Assembly (NCBI GenBank): GCA_017999365.1
Contig: JAGNLW010000003.1
Span: 310,001-374,000 of the forward strand
Reading direction: 5' to 3'
DNA: 64,000 nucleotides
DNA from: Candidatus Aminicenantota bacterium
GTDB lineage: Bacteria > Acidobacteriota > Aminicenantia > Aminicenantales > Saccharicenantaceae
A program made the translations under genes and the position numbers. A model generated the notes under the pieces. The model had not been told where the DNA came from. It made no database searches and saw only the letters and a list, made by a program, of their open reading frames with translations. How positions within the stretch are numbered: the stretch's first letter is position 1; every line of letters starts with the position of its first letter. Below are positions 56,135-64,000 of this stretch, in pieces.

Positions 56135-59100
56135 TCACTTGATATAGGGCACACCTTTGGCGGCCAAGGCCTTGTTGAGCTCGGGCACGTCCTTCTCGGC
56201 CACTTCGGCCATCTTCCTTATGAGCGGCTCGGTAAAGGCCTTGAGGTCGGCCAGCTGGTCGACCATGGTCCGCGTCGGCGCGCCCATGCCGGCCGCGCCA
56301 CGGCCGGCGCCCGTGACGAGCTCGGCCGCCGTGCCGCCGCGGAAGGCGACGAAGAGGGGCTTGCGATAGAAACCCTGGTCGGCCGGGCTGAGGAAGAACT
56401 CGCCCTTGACGGCGGCGACCTTGTCTTTGACCGCGCGGACCTTGGCCGCGAGGTCCGGATCGGCCGGCTTGAGCGAGGCGACGCGTGAAGCGACGTCGTC
56501 GAGCTGCTTGGTCATCGACTCGATCTTCTGGAGGAGGTCGCGGCCGCTCCGGGCCAGTTCCTGGGACTCCCGGGCGTACGCCTGGCCGGCGAGCCGGTCG
56601 GCGTCCGTCAGGCCCTGGTCGGGGTCGGCCAGGACCTTGAACGGGGCCTCCAGCCTCTTGTCCCCGGCCTCGAGGACGGCCTTGTACTCGCCGGGCAGGA
56701 CATAGGAGGCCAACCCGGCCATGGCCCGGCCGCGGCCACGCCCCTCGGGCGCCGGCTCGGTCGGCGCGGTCGCCGCCCCGCCGCGCAGGTTCCAGTAGAC
56801 GCGGTTGAGGCCCGGCTCCTTGGTCATGAACGGGGCGGCCACCTCGCGCCCGTCCTTGTCCAGTACGGACAGCTTGAGCTTGGCGCCGCCGATGGCCGAC
56901 GGGTTGAGGTAATAGCTGATGGCCGCCCCGAACGGCGAGTTCGTCCCGGCGTAGCCGGCGTCGCTGTAGTTGTCGACGGTCGTCCGGTACGAGAAGAGCG
57001 GGACGTCCTTGACGTCGAAGAGCAGGGCCTCGGCTCTGGCCGCCTCGGCCGTCAGCCGCTCGAGCGGCCGGATGTCGTCGACGATCCAGACGCCGCGGCC
57101 GTGCGTGCCGATGACGAGGTCGTGCTCGCGGGGGTGGATCTGGACGTCGCGGACGGCCACGGTCGGGAACTCGCCCTTGAGCGGGACCCAGCGCCGGCCG
57201 CCGTCGCCGCTCACGAACAGCCCGAACTCGCTGCCGACGAACAGGAGATCGCGGTTGAGGGGGCTCTCGCGGACGGTGTGGAGGTACCCGTAGGCGGGCA
57301 GGTCGCCGCGAAGCGACGTCCAGGTCCGGCCGAAGTCCTCGCTCTTGAAGATGTAGGGACGGTAGTCGTCGACCTGGTGGCGGGACACGGTCAGGTAGAC
57401 ACCGCCTTCCAGATGGTGCGAGGCCTCGATGCGGGTGACCCAGTTGTCGCCGGGTCCGAAGCCCTTGATATTGGCGGTGACGTTCGTCCAGGACGCGCCG
57501 CCGTCGCGGCTGACCTGGACCTGGCCGTCGTCCGTGCCGACCCAGAGGACGCCCGGCTTGAGCGGCGACTCGTCGACGGTCAGGATGGTGCAGTGGTTCT
57601 CGGCCCCGGTGTTGTCGACCGTCAGGCCGCCCGAGTCCTTGAGCTTGGCCGGGTCGTTGGTCGTCAGGTCCGGGCTGGCCTTGGTCCACGACGAGCCGCG
57701 GTCGGTCGACTTGAACAGGAAGTTGCCGCCGAAATAGAGGACGTTGCGGTCGTGGGGCGACAGGTAGATGGGCGCGTTCCAGTTGAACCGGTAGGGCGGT
57801 TCGGCCAGGGGCGCCTCGGGCCGGATGCGGACGGATTCCCCGGTCTTGAGGTTGTGGCGCTCGATGCCGCCCATCTGGAGGTCGCGGTAGAGGATCCACC
57901 ATTCGACGGGGTCGAATTGGGCGTAGTAGCCGTCGCCGCCGCCGGTCGGGACCCATTGGGAGTTGAAGATGCCGGCCCGCTCGCGGGTGTTGGAGGGGCC
58001 GAGCCAGTTGCCGTTGTCCTGGAGGCCGACGTTGATGTAGTAGGGGTCGCGCATGTCGAGGCCGACGTTGTAAACCTCGGCCCAGGGCGCGACGGCGACG
58101 CCGAGCGCCTTCCGGCCGCCGTCCCAGGAGATGTCGATGCCGCCGTCGTTGCCGCTGATGACGTGCTTGGGATTGTGGGGATCGACCCAGACGGCGTGGT
58201 GGTCGGGGTGGGCGCCCATGAAGATCTGGGCGAAGGTCTTGCCGGCGTCGCGGCTGACATAGCACGAGCCGGAGTAGACGTAGACGACGAGGTCGTTGGT
58301 CGGGTCGACGGTCAGCCGGCTGTAATAGAAGGGCCGGAAATTGACCTGGTCGTAGGTGGCCCGGTCGCTGGCCCGTCGCCAGGTGCGGCCCTTGTCCTCC
58401 GAGCGGAACAGGCCGCGCCGGTCGCCCTCGGCCTCGATGAGGGCGTAGACGACGCCGGGGTTCGAGCGCGAGACGCCCAGGCCGATGCGGCCGTAGGGCC
58501 CGGCCGGCAGGCCGTCCTTGGCCGGGGTCCAGGTCTCGCCGCCGTCGGTCGTGCGGTAGAGGCCGCTGCCGGGGCCGCCGCTCCGGAAAAAGTACGGCCA
58601 GCGGCGGTGCTCCCACATCCCCGCGTAGAGGATCTTGGAATTCGAGGGATCGATGGCCAGGTCGCAGGCCCCGGTCTCGGGGTTGACGTAGAGGACCTTG
58701 GCCCAGGTCTTGCCGCCGTCGGCCGTGCGGTAGACACCGCGCTCCTCGTTGGGGCCCCAGAGGTGGCCCTGGGCGGCGACGTAGACGACATCGGGATCGG
58801 CCGGATCGATGACGATACGGCTGATGAAGCGCGTCTCGGCCAGGCCCATGTTCCGCCAGGTCCTGCCGGCGTCCTCGGACTTGTAGACGCCGTCGCCCGG
58901 GGCCACGGAGTTGCGGGCCGTGGCCTCTCCCGTGCCTAGCCAGACGATGTCGGGGTGGCTGGCCGAGACGGCCACCGCGCCGACCGAGACCGTGGCTTCC
59001 CGGTGGAACGAGGGCGACCAGTTCAGACCCGCGTCCTCGGTCTTCCACAGGCCGCTCGGGCCGACCGCGGCGTAGATGGTCGAGACGTCGTTCTCGGGCA

Positions 59101-59314
59101 CGGCGAAGTCGACCGTCCGGCCGCCCATGTTGGCCGGGCCGATGTTGCGGACCTTGAGGCTCTTGACGGCCGCGGCGAAGTCGAAGGCCGGGGCCGTCGC
59201 CGCCGGCGCGGCCGCCTTGCGGGCCTGGGCCTGGCCGGGTCCGGCCGCGAGCAGGACGAGGCCGGCGAAGACAAGGACGACAGGGAAAAGCCGGGGGGAT
59301 CTCTGGAGACGCAC
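56135..59314 (-). CDS. Secreted sortilin/BNR-repeat beta-propeller protein
   Basis: A 1059-residue exported protein beginning at GTG, with AAGGAGG upstream. The signal peptide ends near AQA (residue 31). From residue about 55 to 740 there are many VPS10/BNR-type blades with Asp-box-like motifs: GLWKTEDAGLNW, GVYKSEDAGRTW, GVYRTADGGKTW, GLYRTTDGGETW, GLFRSEDKGRTW, VQVSRDGGASW and LFVSGDGGRRW. The C-terminal 300 residues hold a beta-sandwich and a helical region (LTDADRLAGQAYARESQELARSGRDLLQKIESM). These proteins are often labelled glycosyl hydrolase, but no catalytic residues are established; glycan or protein binding is as likely. Confidence 0.88.
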   Translation of the reverse strand: MRLQRSPRLFPVVLVFAGLVLLAAGPGQAQARKAAAPAATAPAFDFAAAVKSLKVRNIGPANMGGRTVDFAVPENDVSTIYAAVGPSGLWKTEDAGLNWSPSFHREATVSVGAVAVSASHPDIVWLGTGEATARNSVAPGDGVYKSEDAGRTWRNMGLAETRFISRIVIDPADPDVVYVAAQGHLWGPNEERGVYRTADGGKTWAKVLYVNPETGACDLAIDPSNSKILYAGMWEHRRWPYFFRSGGPGSGLYRTTDGGETWTPAKDGLPAGPYGRIGLGVSRSNPGVVYALIEAEGDRRGLFRSEDKGRTWRRASDRATYDQVNFRPFYYSRLTVDPTNDLVVYVYSGSCYVSRDAGKTFAQIFMGAHPDHHAVWVDPHNPKHVISGNDGGIDISWDGGRKALGVAVAPWAEVYNVGLDMRDPYYINVGLQDNGNWLGPSNTRERAGIFNSQWVPTGGGDGYYAQFDPVEWWILYRDLQMGGIERHNLKTGESVRIRPEAPLAEPPYRFNWNAPIYLSPHDRNVLYFGGNFLFKSTDRGSSWTKASPDLTTNDPAKLKDSGGLTVDNTGAENHCTILTVDESPLKPGVLWVGTDDGQVQVSRDGGASWTNVTANIKGFGPGDNWVTRIEASHHLEGGVYLTVSRHQVDDYRPYIFKSEDFGRTWTSLRGDLPAYGYLHTVRESPLNRDLLFVGSEFGLFVSGDGGRRWVPLKGEFPTVAVRDVQIHPREHDLVIGTHGRGVWIVDDIRPLERLTAEAARAEALLFDVKDVPLFSYRTTVDNYSDAGYAGTNSPFGAAISYYLNPSAIGGAKLKLSVLDKDGREVAAPFMTKEPGLNRVYWNLRGGAATAPTEPAPEGRGRGRAMAGLASYVLPGEYKAVLEAGDKRLEAPFKVLADPDQGLTDADRLAGQAYARESQELARSGRDLLQKIESMTKQLDDVASRVASLKPADPDLAAKVRAVKDKVAAVKGEFFLSPADQGFYRKPLFVAFRGGTAAELVTGAGRGAAGMGAPTRTMVDQLADLKAFTEPLIRKMAEVAEKDVPELNKALAAKGVPYIK

Positions 59315-59346
59315 GGGGGACCTCCTTCGAGCGGGCTGCTAGCCTG

Positions 59347-59376
59347 CTTATATCAGATTCCCTTCTCCCCCGTCAA
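59347..59376 (-). promoter_or_regulatory. Promoter of the sortilin-like gene
   Basis: Minus strand TTGACG (59376-59371), an 18-bp spacer and TATAAG (59352-59347), 33 bp before the GTG start. Confidence 0.65.
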
Positions 59377-59564
59377 AACGGCCAATTCCTTTCCGTTCAC
59401 ACGCGGCTGAATTCGCCGGACGGAGGAGGACGGGTGGCCGGGAGCCAGTCCCCGGCCGCCTGGAGGCGGGAGGGGTTCCCCACGGGGGGATGGGTGGAGC
59501 CGAAGCCGGACGGGGACGCTACCGGACAGGACCCGTACGACGACGGCCCGGCGATATTGTCTGC

Positions 59565-59593
59565 TTGTTCTCAGAACGGCTTCTTCCTATAAT
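59565..59593 (+). promoter_or_regulatory. Promoter of the second sodium symporter gene
   Basis: TTGTTC (59565-59570), a 17-bp spacer and a consensus TATAAT (59588-59593), 48 bp before the ATG. Confidence 0.7.
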
Positions 59594-59640
59594 GGGCCCG
59601 ACATGCGCCGCCCGGCGTTCGAAGCGAAAGGACGATAACC

Positions 59641-61455
59641 ATGCGTCTCGCCCCCCTCGACTGGATCGTCATCACCGTCACGCTGCTCCTCTGCTTCGGC
59701 CCCGCCCTCTACTACCGCAAGCGGGCCGGCCAGAACACGGCCGAGTTCTTCGCCTCGGGCCGGGCCGTGCCCTGGTGGCTGGCCGGGCTGTCCATGGTCG
59801 CCACGACCTTCTCGAGCGACACGCCGAACCTGGTCACCGACATCGTCCGGCGCAACGGTGTCGCCGGCAACTGGGTCTGGTGGGCCTTCACCCTGACCGG
59901 CGTGGCCACGGTCTTCTTCTACGCCCGGATGTGGCGCCGCTCCGAGGTCCTGACCGACCTCGAGTTCTACGAGATCCGCTATTCGGGCAAAGCGGCCGGC
60001 TTCGTCCGCGGCTTCCGCTCCGTCTACCTGGGCTTCCTCTTCAACTGCATCATCATGGCCACGGTCAACCTGGCCGCCTGCAAGATCGCGGCCATCATGT
60101 TCGGCCTCAACCGCTGGGAGACCCTGGCCGTGGTCGGCCTCCTCAATGTCGTCTTCGCCGCCCTGACCGGCCTGTGGGGCGTCCTGATCATCGACATGAT
60201 CCAATTCTTCACCATGATGACGGCCGTCGTCGCCGCGGCCTTTTTCGCCGTCCGCGCGGCCGGCGGCCTCGGGACCCTGGTCACCAAGGTCTCGGCCATG
60301 ACCGGGCCCGGCGGCATCAATTTCCTGTCGATGCTGCCGGACTTCAGGAGCAACTGGGACCTGGCCATCGCCATCTTCATCATGCCCCTGGCCGTCCAGT
60401 GGTGGGCCGTCTGGTACCCCGGGGCCGAGCCCGGCGGCGGCAGCTACATCGCCCAGCGCATGCTGGCCTCCAAGAGCGAGAAGGACTCGCTCGGGGCCGT
60501 CCTGTTCTTCAACCTGGCCCACTACGTCCTGCGGCCCTGGCCCTGGATCCTGGTCGCCCTGGCCTCGCTCGTCATCTTCCCCCAGCTCTCCGACATCCAG
60601 GCGGCCTTCCCCCACCTCGATCCCAGCCTGCTCGGCCACGACATCGCCTACCCGGCCATGATGAAGTTCCTGCCGGTCGGCTTCCTGGGCCTGCTCGTCG
60701 GCGGGCTCATCGCGGCCAATTCCTCGACCAACCTGACCCACCTCAACTGGGGCGCTTCCTATCTCGTCCACGACTTCTACCGCCGCTTCATCAAGACCGA
60801 CGCCTCGGAGAAGCACTACGTCATGGTCGGGCGCATCGCCACGATCATGCTCTTCGTCGCCGCCGGGGCCCTGGTCTTCGTCCTGGACACGGCCAAGGAC
60901 TCTTTCGACATCATCCTCCAGGTCGGCGCGGGGACGGGCCTGCTCTACCTCGTCCGCTGGTTCTGGTGGCGGGTCAACGCCTGGTGCGAGGTCAACGCCA
61001 TGATCTCGTCGTTCGTCTTCTCCATCCTGCTGCTCGTCCTGCGCAAGTTCGGGGTGGCCGTACCGACGCACTACGCCCTCATCCTGACGGTCGGGGTGAC
61101 GACGATCAGCTGGATGCTGACGGCCTTCCTCGGGCCCCAGACCGACCGCGAGACCCTGGTCAAGTTCTACAGGAAGGTCCGGCCCATGGGGCCGGGCTGG
61201 AAGGCCGTCCGCAAGGAGGCCGGCATCACCGAGGCCGAGGCCCGGGGGACCCACGAGAGCTTCCCGCTGGCCCTCGTCGGGTGGGTGTCCGGCTCGCTGA
61301 CCATCTGGTCGGCCCTGTTCACGGTCGGCAACGTCCTCTACGGACGCTGGCTCTACGCCGGCGTCCTGCTGGCCGTGTTCTTCGTCGCCGGCTTCGTTCT
61401 CCTGAAGGTCGTCAACCGGCTGTGGGCGAACAACAAAGCGCCGGACGCGGCCTGA
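59641..61455 (+). CDS. Sodium:solute symporter (SSS family), second member
   Basis: A 604-residue membrane protein with about 13-14 hydrophobic segments. SSS features: RAGQNTAEFFASGRAVPWWLAGLSMVATTFSSDTPNLVTDIVRRNG (residues about 24-70), GLWGVLIIDMIQFFTMM and SYIAQRMLASKSEKDSLGAVLFFNLAHYVLRPWPW (about 270-304), the last typical of a branch distinct from the SGLT-like protein at 19877. Substrate unknown. AAAGGA precedes the ATG. It is monocistronic and converges on the repeat-protein gene. Confidence 0.9.
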   Translation: MRLAPLDWIVITVTLLLCFGPALYYRKRAGQNTAEFFASGRAVPWWLAGLSMVATTFSSDTPNLVTDIVRRNGVAGNWVWWAFTLTGVATVFFYARMWRRSEVLTDLEFYEIRYSGKAAGFVRGFRSVYLGFLFNCIIMATVNLAACKIAAIMFGLNRWETLAVVGLLNVVFAALTGLWGVLIIDMIQFFTMMTAVVAAAFFAVRAAGGLGTLVTKVSAMTGPGGINFLSMLPDFRSNWDLAIAIFIMPLAVQWWAVWYPGAEPGGGSYIAQRMLASKSEKDSLGAVLFFNLAHYVLRPWPWILVALASLVIFPQLSDIQAAFPHLDPSLLGHDIAYPAMMKFLPVGFLGLLVGGLIAANSSTNLTHLNWGASYLVHDFYRRFIKTDASEKHYVMVGRIATIMLFVAAGALVFVLDTAKDSFDIILQVGAGTGLLYLVRWFWWRVNAWCEVNAMISSFVFSILLLVLRKFGVAVPTHYALILTVGVTTISWMLTAFLGPQTDRETLVKFYRKVRPMGPGWKAVRKEAGITEAEARGTHESFPLALVGWVSGSLTIWSALFTVGNVLYGRWLYAGVLLAVFFVAGFVLLKVVNRLWANNKAPDAA

Positions 61456-61479
61456 CCGGCGCACCCGGACGCGCCCGGC

Positions 61480-62529
61480 TCACCGGAAATCGGTGTTGAA
61501 CACGGGCAGCACGCGGGCGCCCTTGGGGTTCTCGCGGACGATGTTGACCAGGCCGATCTGGAAGCCCTTGTCGATCCTGACCGCGTAATTGACGATGCCG
61601 ATGCTGAGGCCCCTGACGGAGCCCCGGCAATAATTCAACGAGCTCACGGCCAGGCCCGAGAGCCGGCCGCCCTTGGCGACGTGGACCATCCCCCCGGCCA
61701 GGAAAGCACCCCGGAGGTCTTCGCCGCCGACGCCGAAGCCGCAGACGGCCAGGCCGCGGATGCGGGGCGCGCCCGCCCCGACGCCGCAGAGGACGATGCC
61801 GTCGATGGACTCGCCGGCGCCGATCCCGATCCCGCCCACGGCGACGCCGGTGAGCTTTTCGCCGCAGCCGCCGCCGAGGCCCCCGACGAGCAGGCCGGTC
61901 ATGGTCTCGCCGACCCCGCCGCCGAGACCGCCGATAATGACGCCGGTGACGCTGCCTCCGGCGCCGGCGCCCAGCCCGCCCGCGAGAAGGCCGATCGCAT
62001 TCTCACCGGCGCCGACGCCCAGACCGCCGACGGCGATGCCGGCGAGGTTCTCGCCCGCCCCCGCCCCGAGGCCGCCGACCACGATGCCGGTCACGTTGTC
62101 GCCGGCGCCGACGCCCCCGAAGGCCAGCGCGACGCCCTCGACGTCCTCGCCGGCGCCCGCGCCGAGCCCGGCCAGCGTCAGGCCGGTCAGGCTCTTGTCC
62201 GCGCCCGCGCCCAGCAGGCCCAGATGGACGCCCCTGACCCGGCCGCCGCCGGGAACGACGCCGAGCGACAGGCCGGTGACGACGGCGTCGTTGTCCTTCT
62301 TGTGCGGCATCCACAGGGTGAAATTGACCCCCGCGACGCGCCGGACACCGCGGTCCCGGAAGTTGAATCGCAGGCCGGTGAATTCCTTGGAATTGCCGAA
62401 GCTCAGGCCCCATTTCTCCGAAGGGATGTCCAGGCTCTGGGAGTAAAGGACGGGTGCCGCCGCCAAGGCCGTCCCCAGGAGGATCGCCGCAGCCACGGCC
62501 CTTGTCAAACGCCGGAAGGTACTCGTCAT
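61480..62529 (-). CDS. Surface protein with tandem 16-residue glycine-rich repeats (LA_2272-like)
   Basis: A 349-residue exported protein. The signal peptide ends at VLYSQ (about residue 31). From residue about 95 to 300 a 16-residue unit repeats at least 11 times with the consensus G-x-G-A-G-E-x-h-x-G-h-h-h-G-G-L (for example GAGAGENLAGIAVGGL and GVGAGENAIGLLAGGL). The ending SIGIVNYA...QIGLVNI...LPVFN resembles LA_2272-family surface-repeat proteins. One hydrophobic turn per unit suggests a beta-solenoid, perhaps in or on the outer membrane. The ATG at 62529 is chosen over 62535 because GGAGG is 8 bases from the former but only 2 from the latter. Confidence 0.8.
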   Translation of the reverse strand: MTSTFRRLTRAVAAAILLGTALAAAPVLYSQSLDIPSEKWGLSFGNSKEFTGLRFNFRDRGVRRVAGVNFTLWMPHKKDNDAVVTGLSLGVVPGGGRVRGVHLGLLGAGADKSLTGLTLAGLGAGAGEDVEGVALAFGGVGAGDNVTGIVVGGLGAGAGENLAGIAVGGLGVGAGENAIGLLAGGLGAGAGGSVTGVIIGGLGGGVGETMTGLLVGGLGGGCGEKLTGVAVGGIGIGAGESIDGIVLCGVGAGAPRIRGLAVCGFGVGGEDLRGAFLAGGMVHVAKGGRLSGLAVSSLNYCRGSVRGLSIGIVNYAVRIDKGFQIGLVNIVRENPKGARVLPVFNTDFR

Positions 62530-62640
62530 AGCCATGACCTCCGTCAGGATTCGGGCGGAATACGCGCGCCCACCTTCATAGACGCACCCGCGCCCGGATA
62601 AGTTCCCCCCTCCCGCTTTTCCCCCGGGGGGTCCCGGCCC

Positions 62641-62671
62641 TTGCCTGCCGGGGGGCTTCTAATGATAGAAT
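62641..62671 (+). promoter_or_regulatory. Possible promoter of the downstream membrane-protein operon
   Basis: TTGCCT (62641-62646) and TAGAAT (62666-62671) with a 19-bp spacer, 24 bp before the ATG at 62696. Confidence 0.4.
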
Positions 62672-62695
62672 GAGGCCGTCGTCAGGGAGGTGCCT

Positions 62696-62947
62696 ATGAA
62701 AAAACTCAGGATCTGGGCTTCGGTCGCGCTGACCCTCGGTTTCGTCGGCCTGATCTTCCTGCTGCTCATGTTCCTGGCCCTGGTCGACATCTCGCACGGT
62801 GAGACCGACCTCGCCGGCGAGTGGCTCATCGTCCGGCTCGGCCTGCTGGTCATCTTCTTCGTCATCGTCGCGGTCTTCGTCGGGACGGGGCTCGTCCTGA
62901 AGAACTTCCGCGACCGGGAGGACGGAAAGGGAGGAACGGATGTCTGA
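62696..62947 (+). CDS. Small two-helix membrane protein
   Basis: An 83-residue protein with hydrophobic segments at about 6-31 and 48-69 and a charged tail (KNFRDREDGKGG). The ATG at 62696 is preceded by GGGAGG; a GTG two codons upstream lies inside this ribosome site. I do not recognise the family. Its end overlaps the next gene by 8 bp, so they are coupled; both lead into a molybdenum-hydroxylase gene. Confidence 0.65.
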   Translation: MKKLRIWASVALTLGFVGLIFLLLMFLALVDISHGETDLAGEWLIVRLGLLVIFFVIVAVFVGTGLVLKNFRDREDGKGGTDV

Positions 62948-63587
62948 AACACGGCCAAGAACCCACTGGGGCCCGGTGCTGGCTCTCGGCGGCGTCTGGG
63001 GTTTTTCCGAGGCGGCCCTCGGGATGTACCTGCGGACGTGCGCCTCGTCCGTGTCGGGCTCGGTCATGACCGGCGCGGCCTTCCTTTTCCTGGCCGCCGC
63101 CTGGACGCTCTCGCCCAAGGCCCGGACCGTCGCGGCCGTAGCCGGGACGGCCGCCGTCTTCAAGCTCCTCGACGCCCTGCTCCTCGGACTGCCGGTCCTG
63201 CACGGCGCCGTCGGCAATCCCATCTTCGCCATCGTCATGGAGGGCGCGGCCTTTCTGCTCATCGCGTCCGTGGTGGCCAAGCCGCTGGCCGCGAAGCCTC
63301 TGGGACAAGCCCTGTCCGGCGGCCTGGGAGCGCTCGTCGCGGTCAACCTTTTCCCCCTGGTCAAGTACGCCACGGGGGTCGCGCCCTGTGTCACAGGCAC
63401 GGCCTACCCGCTGGCGCTCTATTACGCCCCGATCGCCGTGGGGCTGTCCTGCCTGACCGTCCCGCTGGGCGTCCGGACCGGGGCCGCCCTGGCCGCTTTC
63501 GAGGCCCGGGCCTGGCGCCTGCGCTGGCTCTCCCCGGCCGCCCTGGCCGCGTCCTTCGGCGCCCTGGTCCTCATGAGGGTCCTGTAG
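62940..63587 (+). CDS. Multi-spanning membrane protein of unknown function
   Basis: A 215-residue protein with about six hydrophobic segments (WGPVLALGGVWGFSEAALGMYL; VMTGAAFLFLAAAWTL; IFAIVMEGAAFLLIASVVA; YYAPIAVGLSCLTVPLGV; LAASFGALVLMRVL). I do not recognise the family. GWGFSEAALGM and MEGAAFL are its most distinctive stretches. It starts within the end of the small membrane-protein gene, and the iron-sulfur subunit gene starts 1 bp after its stop, so a role tied to that enzyme is suggested by position only. Confidence 0.7.
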   Translation: MSETRPRTHWGPVLALGGVWGFSEAALGMYLRTCASSVSGSVMTGAAFLFLAAAWTLSPKARTVAAVAGTAAVFKLLDALLLGLPVLHGAVGNPIFAIVMEGAAFLLIASVVAKPLAAKPLGQALSGGLGALVAVNLFPLVKYATGVAPCVTGTAYPLALYYAPIAVGLSCLTVPLGVRTGAALAAFEARAWRLRWLSPAALAASFGALVLMRVL

Positions 63588-63588
63588 C

Positions 63589-64000
63589 ATGAGCGCCCGA
63601 GACGACGGGACCAAGGCCGGCGGCGTCAGCCGCCGGGACTTCATCAAGGGCATGGGCACGGGCGCCCTGGGCACGGCCGTCCTGGCCCCGCTCCAGGCCC
63701 AGACGATCGCGACCAAGAAGGGCCGCGTGCCCGTCTACGAACGCAAGACGATCGCGCTCACGGTCAACGGCACGAAGACCGAAGTGGCCGTCGAAGCCAA
63801 CGAGACCCTGCTCGACGTCCTGCGCGACAAGCTCGACCTGACCGGGGCCAAGCGGGTTTGCGACCGCGGCGAGTGCGGCGGCTGCACGGTCCTCCTCGAC
63901 GGCGAGCCCGTCTACGCCTGCATGACCCTGGCCGTCCGGGCCGACGGCCGGACGGTCCGCACGGTCGAGGGGCTGGCCGAGGGCGACAAGCTCCACCCCG
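63589..64000 (+). CDS. Tat-exported [2Fe-2S] subunit of a xanthine dehydrogenase-family enzyme (cut by window end)
   Basis: The first 137 residues are visible. A textbook twin-arginine signal SRRDFIKGMGTGALGTAVLAP begins at residue 14. The mature part is a plant-type ferredoxin domain: IALTVNGTKTEVAVEANETLLDVLRDKLDLTG, then Cys in VCDRGECGGCTVLLDGEPVYAC, the CxxxxCxxC...C set for the first [2Fe-2S] cluster. The helical second-cluster domain should follow beyond the edge. The layout matches the small subunit of periplasmic aldehyde oxidoreductases (PaoA) and similar molybdenum hydroxylases, with molybdenum and FAD subunits expected downstream. Substrate unknown. Confidence 0.9.
   Translation, partial: MSARDDGTKAGGVSRRDFIKGMGTGALGTAVLAPLQAQTIATKKGRVPVYERKTIALTVNGTKTEVAVEANETLLDVLRDKLDLTGAKRVCDRGECGGCTVLLDGEPVYACMTLAVRADGRTVRTVEGLAEGDKLHP

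Larger units (their letters stand above)
59315..59640. other. Divergent promoter region (326 bp)
   Basis: Between two outward-facing genes. It holds the minus-strand promoter at 59347-59376, the plus-strand promoter at 59565-59593 and between them a G-rich stretch (about 59425-59550) with a GGCCGGG/CCCGGCC hairpin near 59434. No gene or known repeat was found. Confidence 0.6.

Noticed and set aside
56135..59314. A true glycosyl hydrolase function for the sortilin-like protein
   Set aside because: Only Asp-box/BNR-type blades are visible; no catalytic acid pair of a known glycoside hydrolase family was identified, so the function is left open.

Overview
The window is high-G+C, gene-dense bacterial DNA with strong G/C third codon positions and very few short ORFs of foreign character. 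Several protein types point to the Acidobacteriota/Aminicenantota (Candidatus Aminicenantes, OP8) area: acidobacterial VWFA-related proteins, paired GWxTD-domain proteins, a CarboxypepD_reg/TonB-dependent receptor, an S9 peptidase, a sortilin-like BNR propeller and Ser/Thr kinase-TPR proteins. This placement is inference, since no rRNA or tRNA gene lies in the window. No IS element, integrase or prophage gene is present; the mobile-looking DNA is intergenic repeats only.

Layout. 1-4.8 kb: a cut-off VWFA-related secreted protein (-) divergent from a secreted TPR protein and two GWxTD proteins (+). 5-8.5 kb: a TonB-dependent receptor behind a candidate sigma-54 promoter, closed by a strong terminator. 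8.6-10.8 kb: DUF47/PiT phosphate operon. 10.8-21.6 kb: POT transporter, desulforedoxin-like protein, soluble Ser/Thr kinase with TolB-like and TPR parts, ABC exporter pair, YVTN propeller-phosphoesterase, sodium symporter; two full copies of a structured ~280-290 bp repeat lie here. 21.6-31.4 kb: NAGPA-type glycosidase, S9 peptidase, DUF2177, clan GH-A hydrolase, methyltransferase, PhzF, YbaK and an enlarged CDF metal transporter. 31.5-33.9 kb: cydAB. 33.9-38 kb: a thioredoxin-like/TPR protein whose in-frame TGA is best read as selenocysteine, a secreted O-methyltransferase, an esterase and an HpcH/HpaI aldolase. 38-46.4 kb: a three-gene cyclic-di-GMP operon. 46.4-53 kb: DUF1015, HD hydrolase, lactate permease, PEP mutase/isocitrate lyase-family enzyme and GTP-type PEP carboxykinase. 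53-64 kb: MFS efflux, serine hydrolase, giant sortilin-like protein, second sodium symporter, a 16-residue-repeat solenoid protein, small membrane proteins and the start of a Tat-exported molybdenum hydroxylase iron-sulfur subunit.

Three things stand out. (1) Positions 33950-35518 form one selenoprotein gene with a UGGC redox motif and a SECIS-like hairpin right after the TGA; ordinary gene callers would break it in two. (2) A dispersed intergenic element (two full copies, one truncated) keeps its predicted stems while their sequences change, and one copy is flanked by a 9-bp direct repeat. It looks like a mobile structured RNA or MITE-like family. (3) A 1178-residue protein joins a phosphorylation-dead receiver, two PilZ domains with complete motifs, a LuxD-like acyltransferase/thioesterase and a methyltransferase. 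It is translationally coupled to a kinase-receiver-HD-GYP protein and followed by an I-site-bearing diguanylate cyclase, so making, breaking and sensing of c-di-GMP are encoded together.

The metabolic picture is a peptide-, sugar- and lactate-using heterotroph (POT, S9 peptidases, two sodium symporters, lactate permease, PEPCK) with a high-affinity bd oxidase and many exported proteins.
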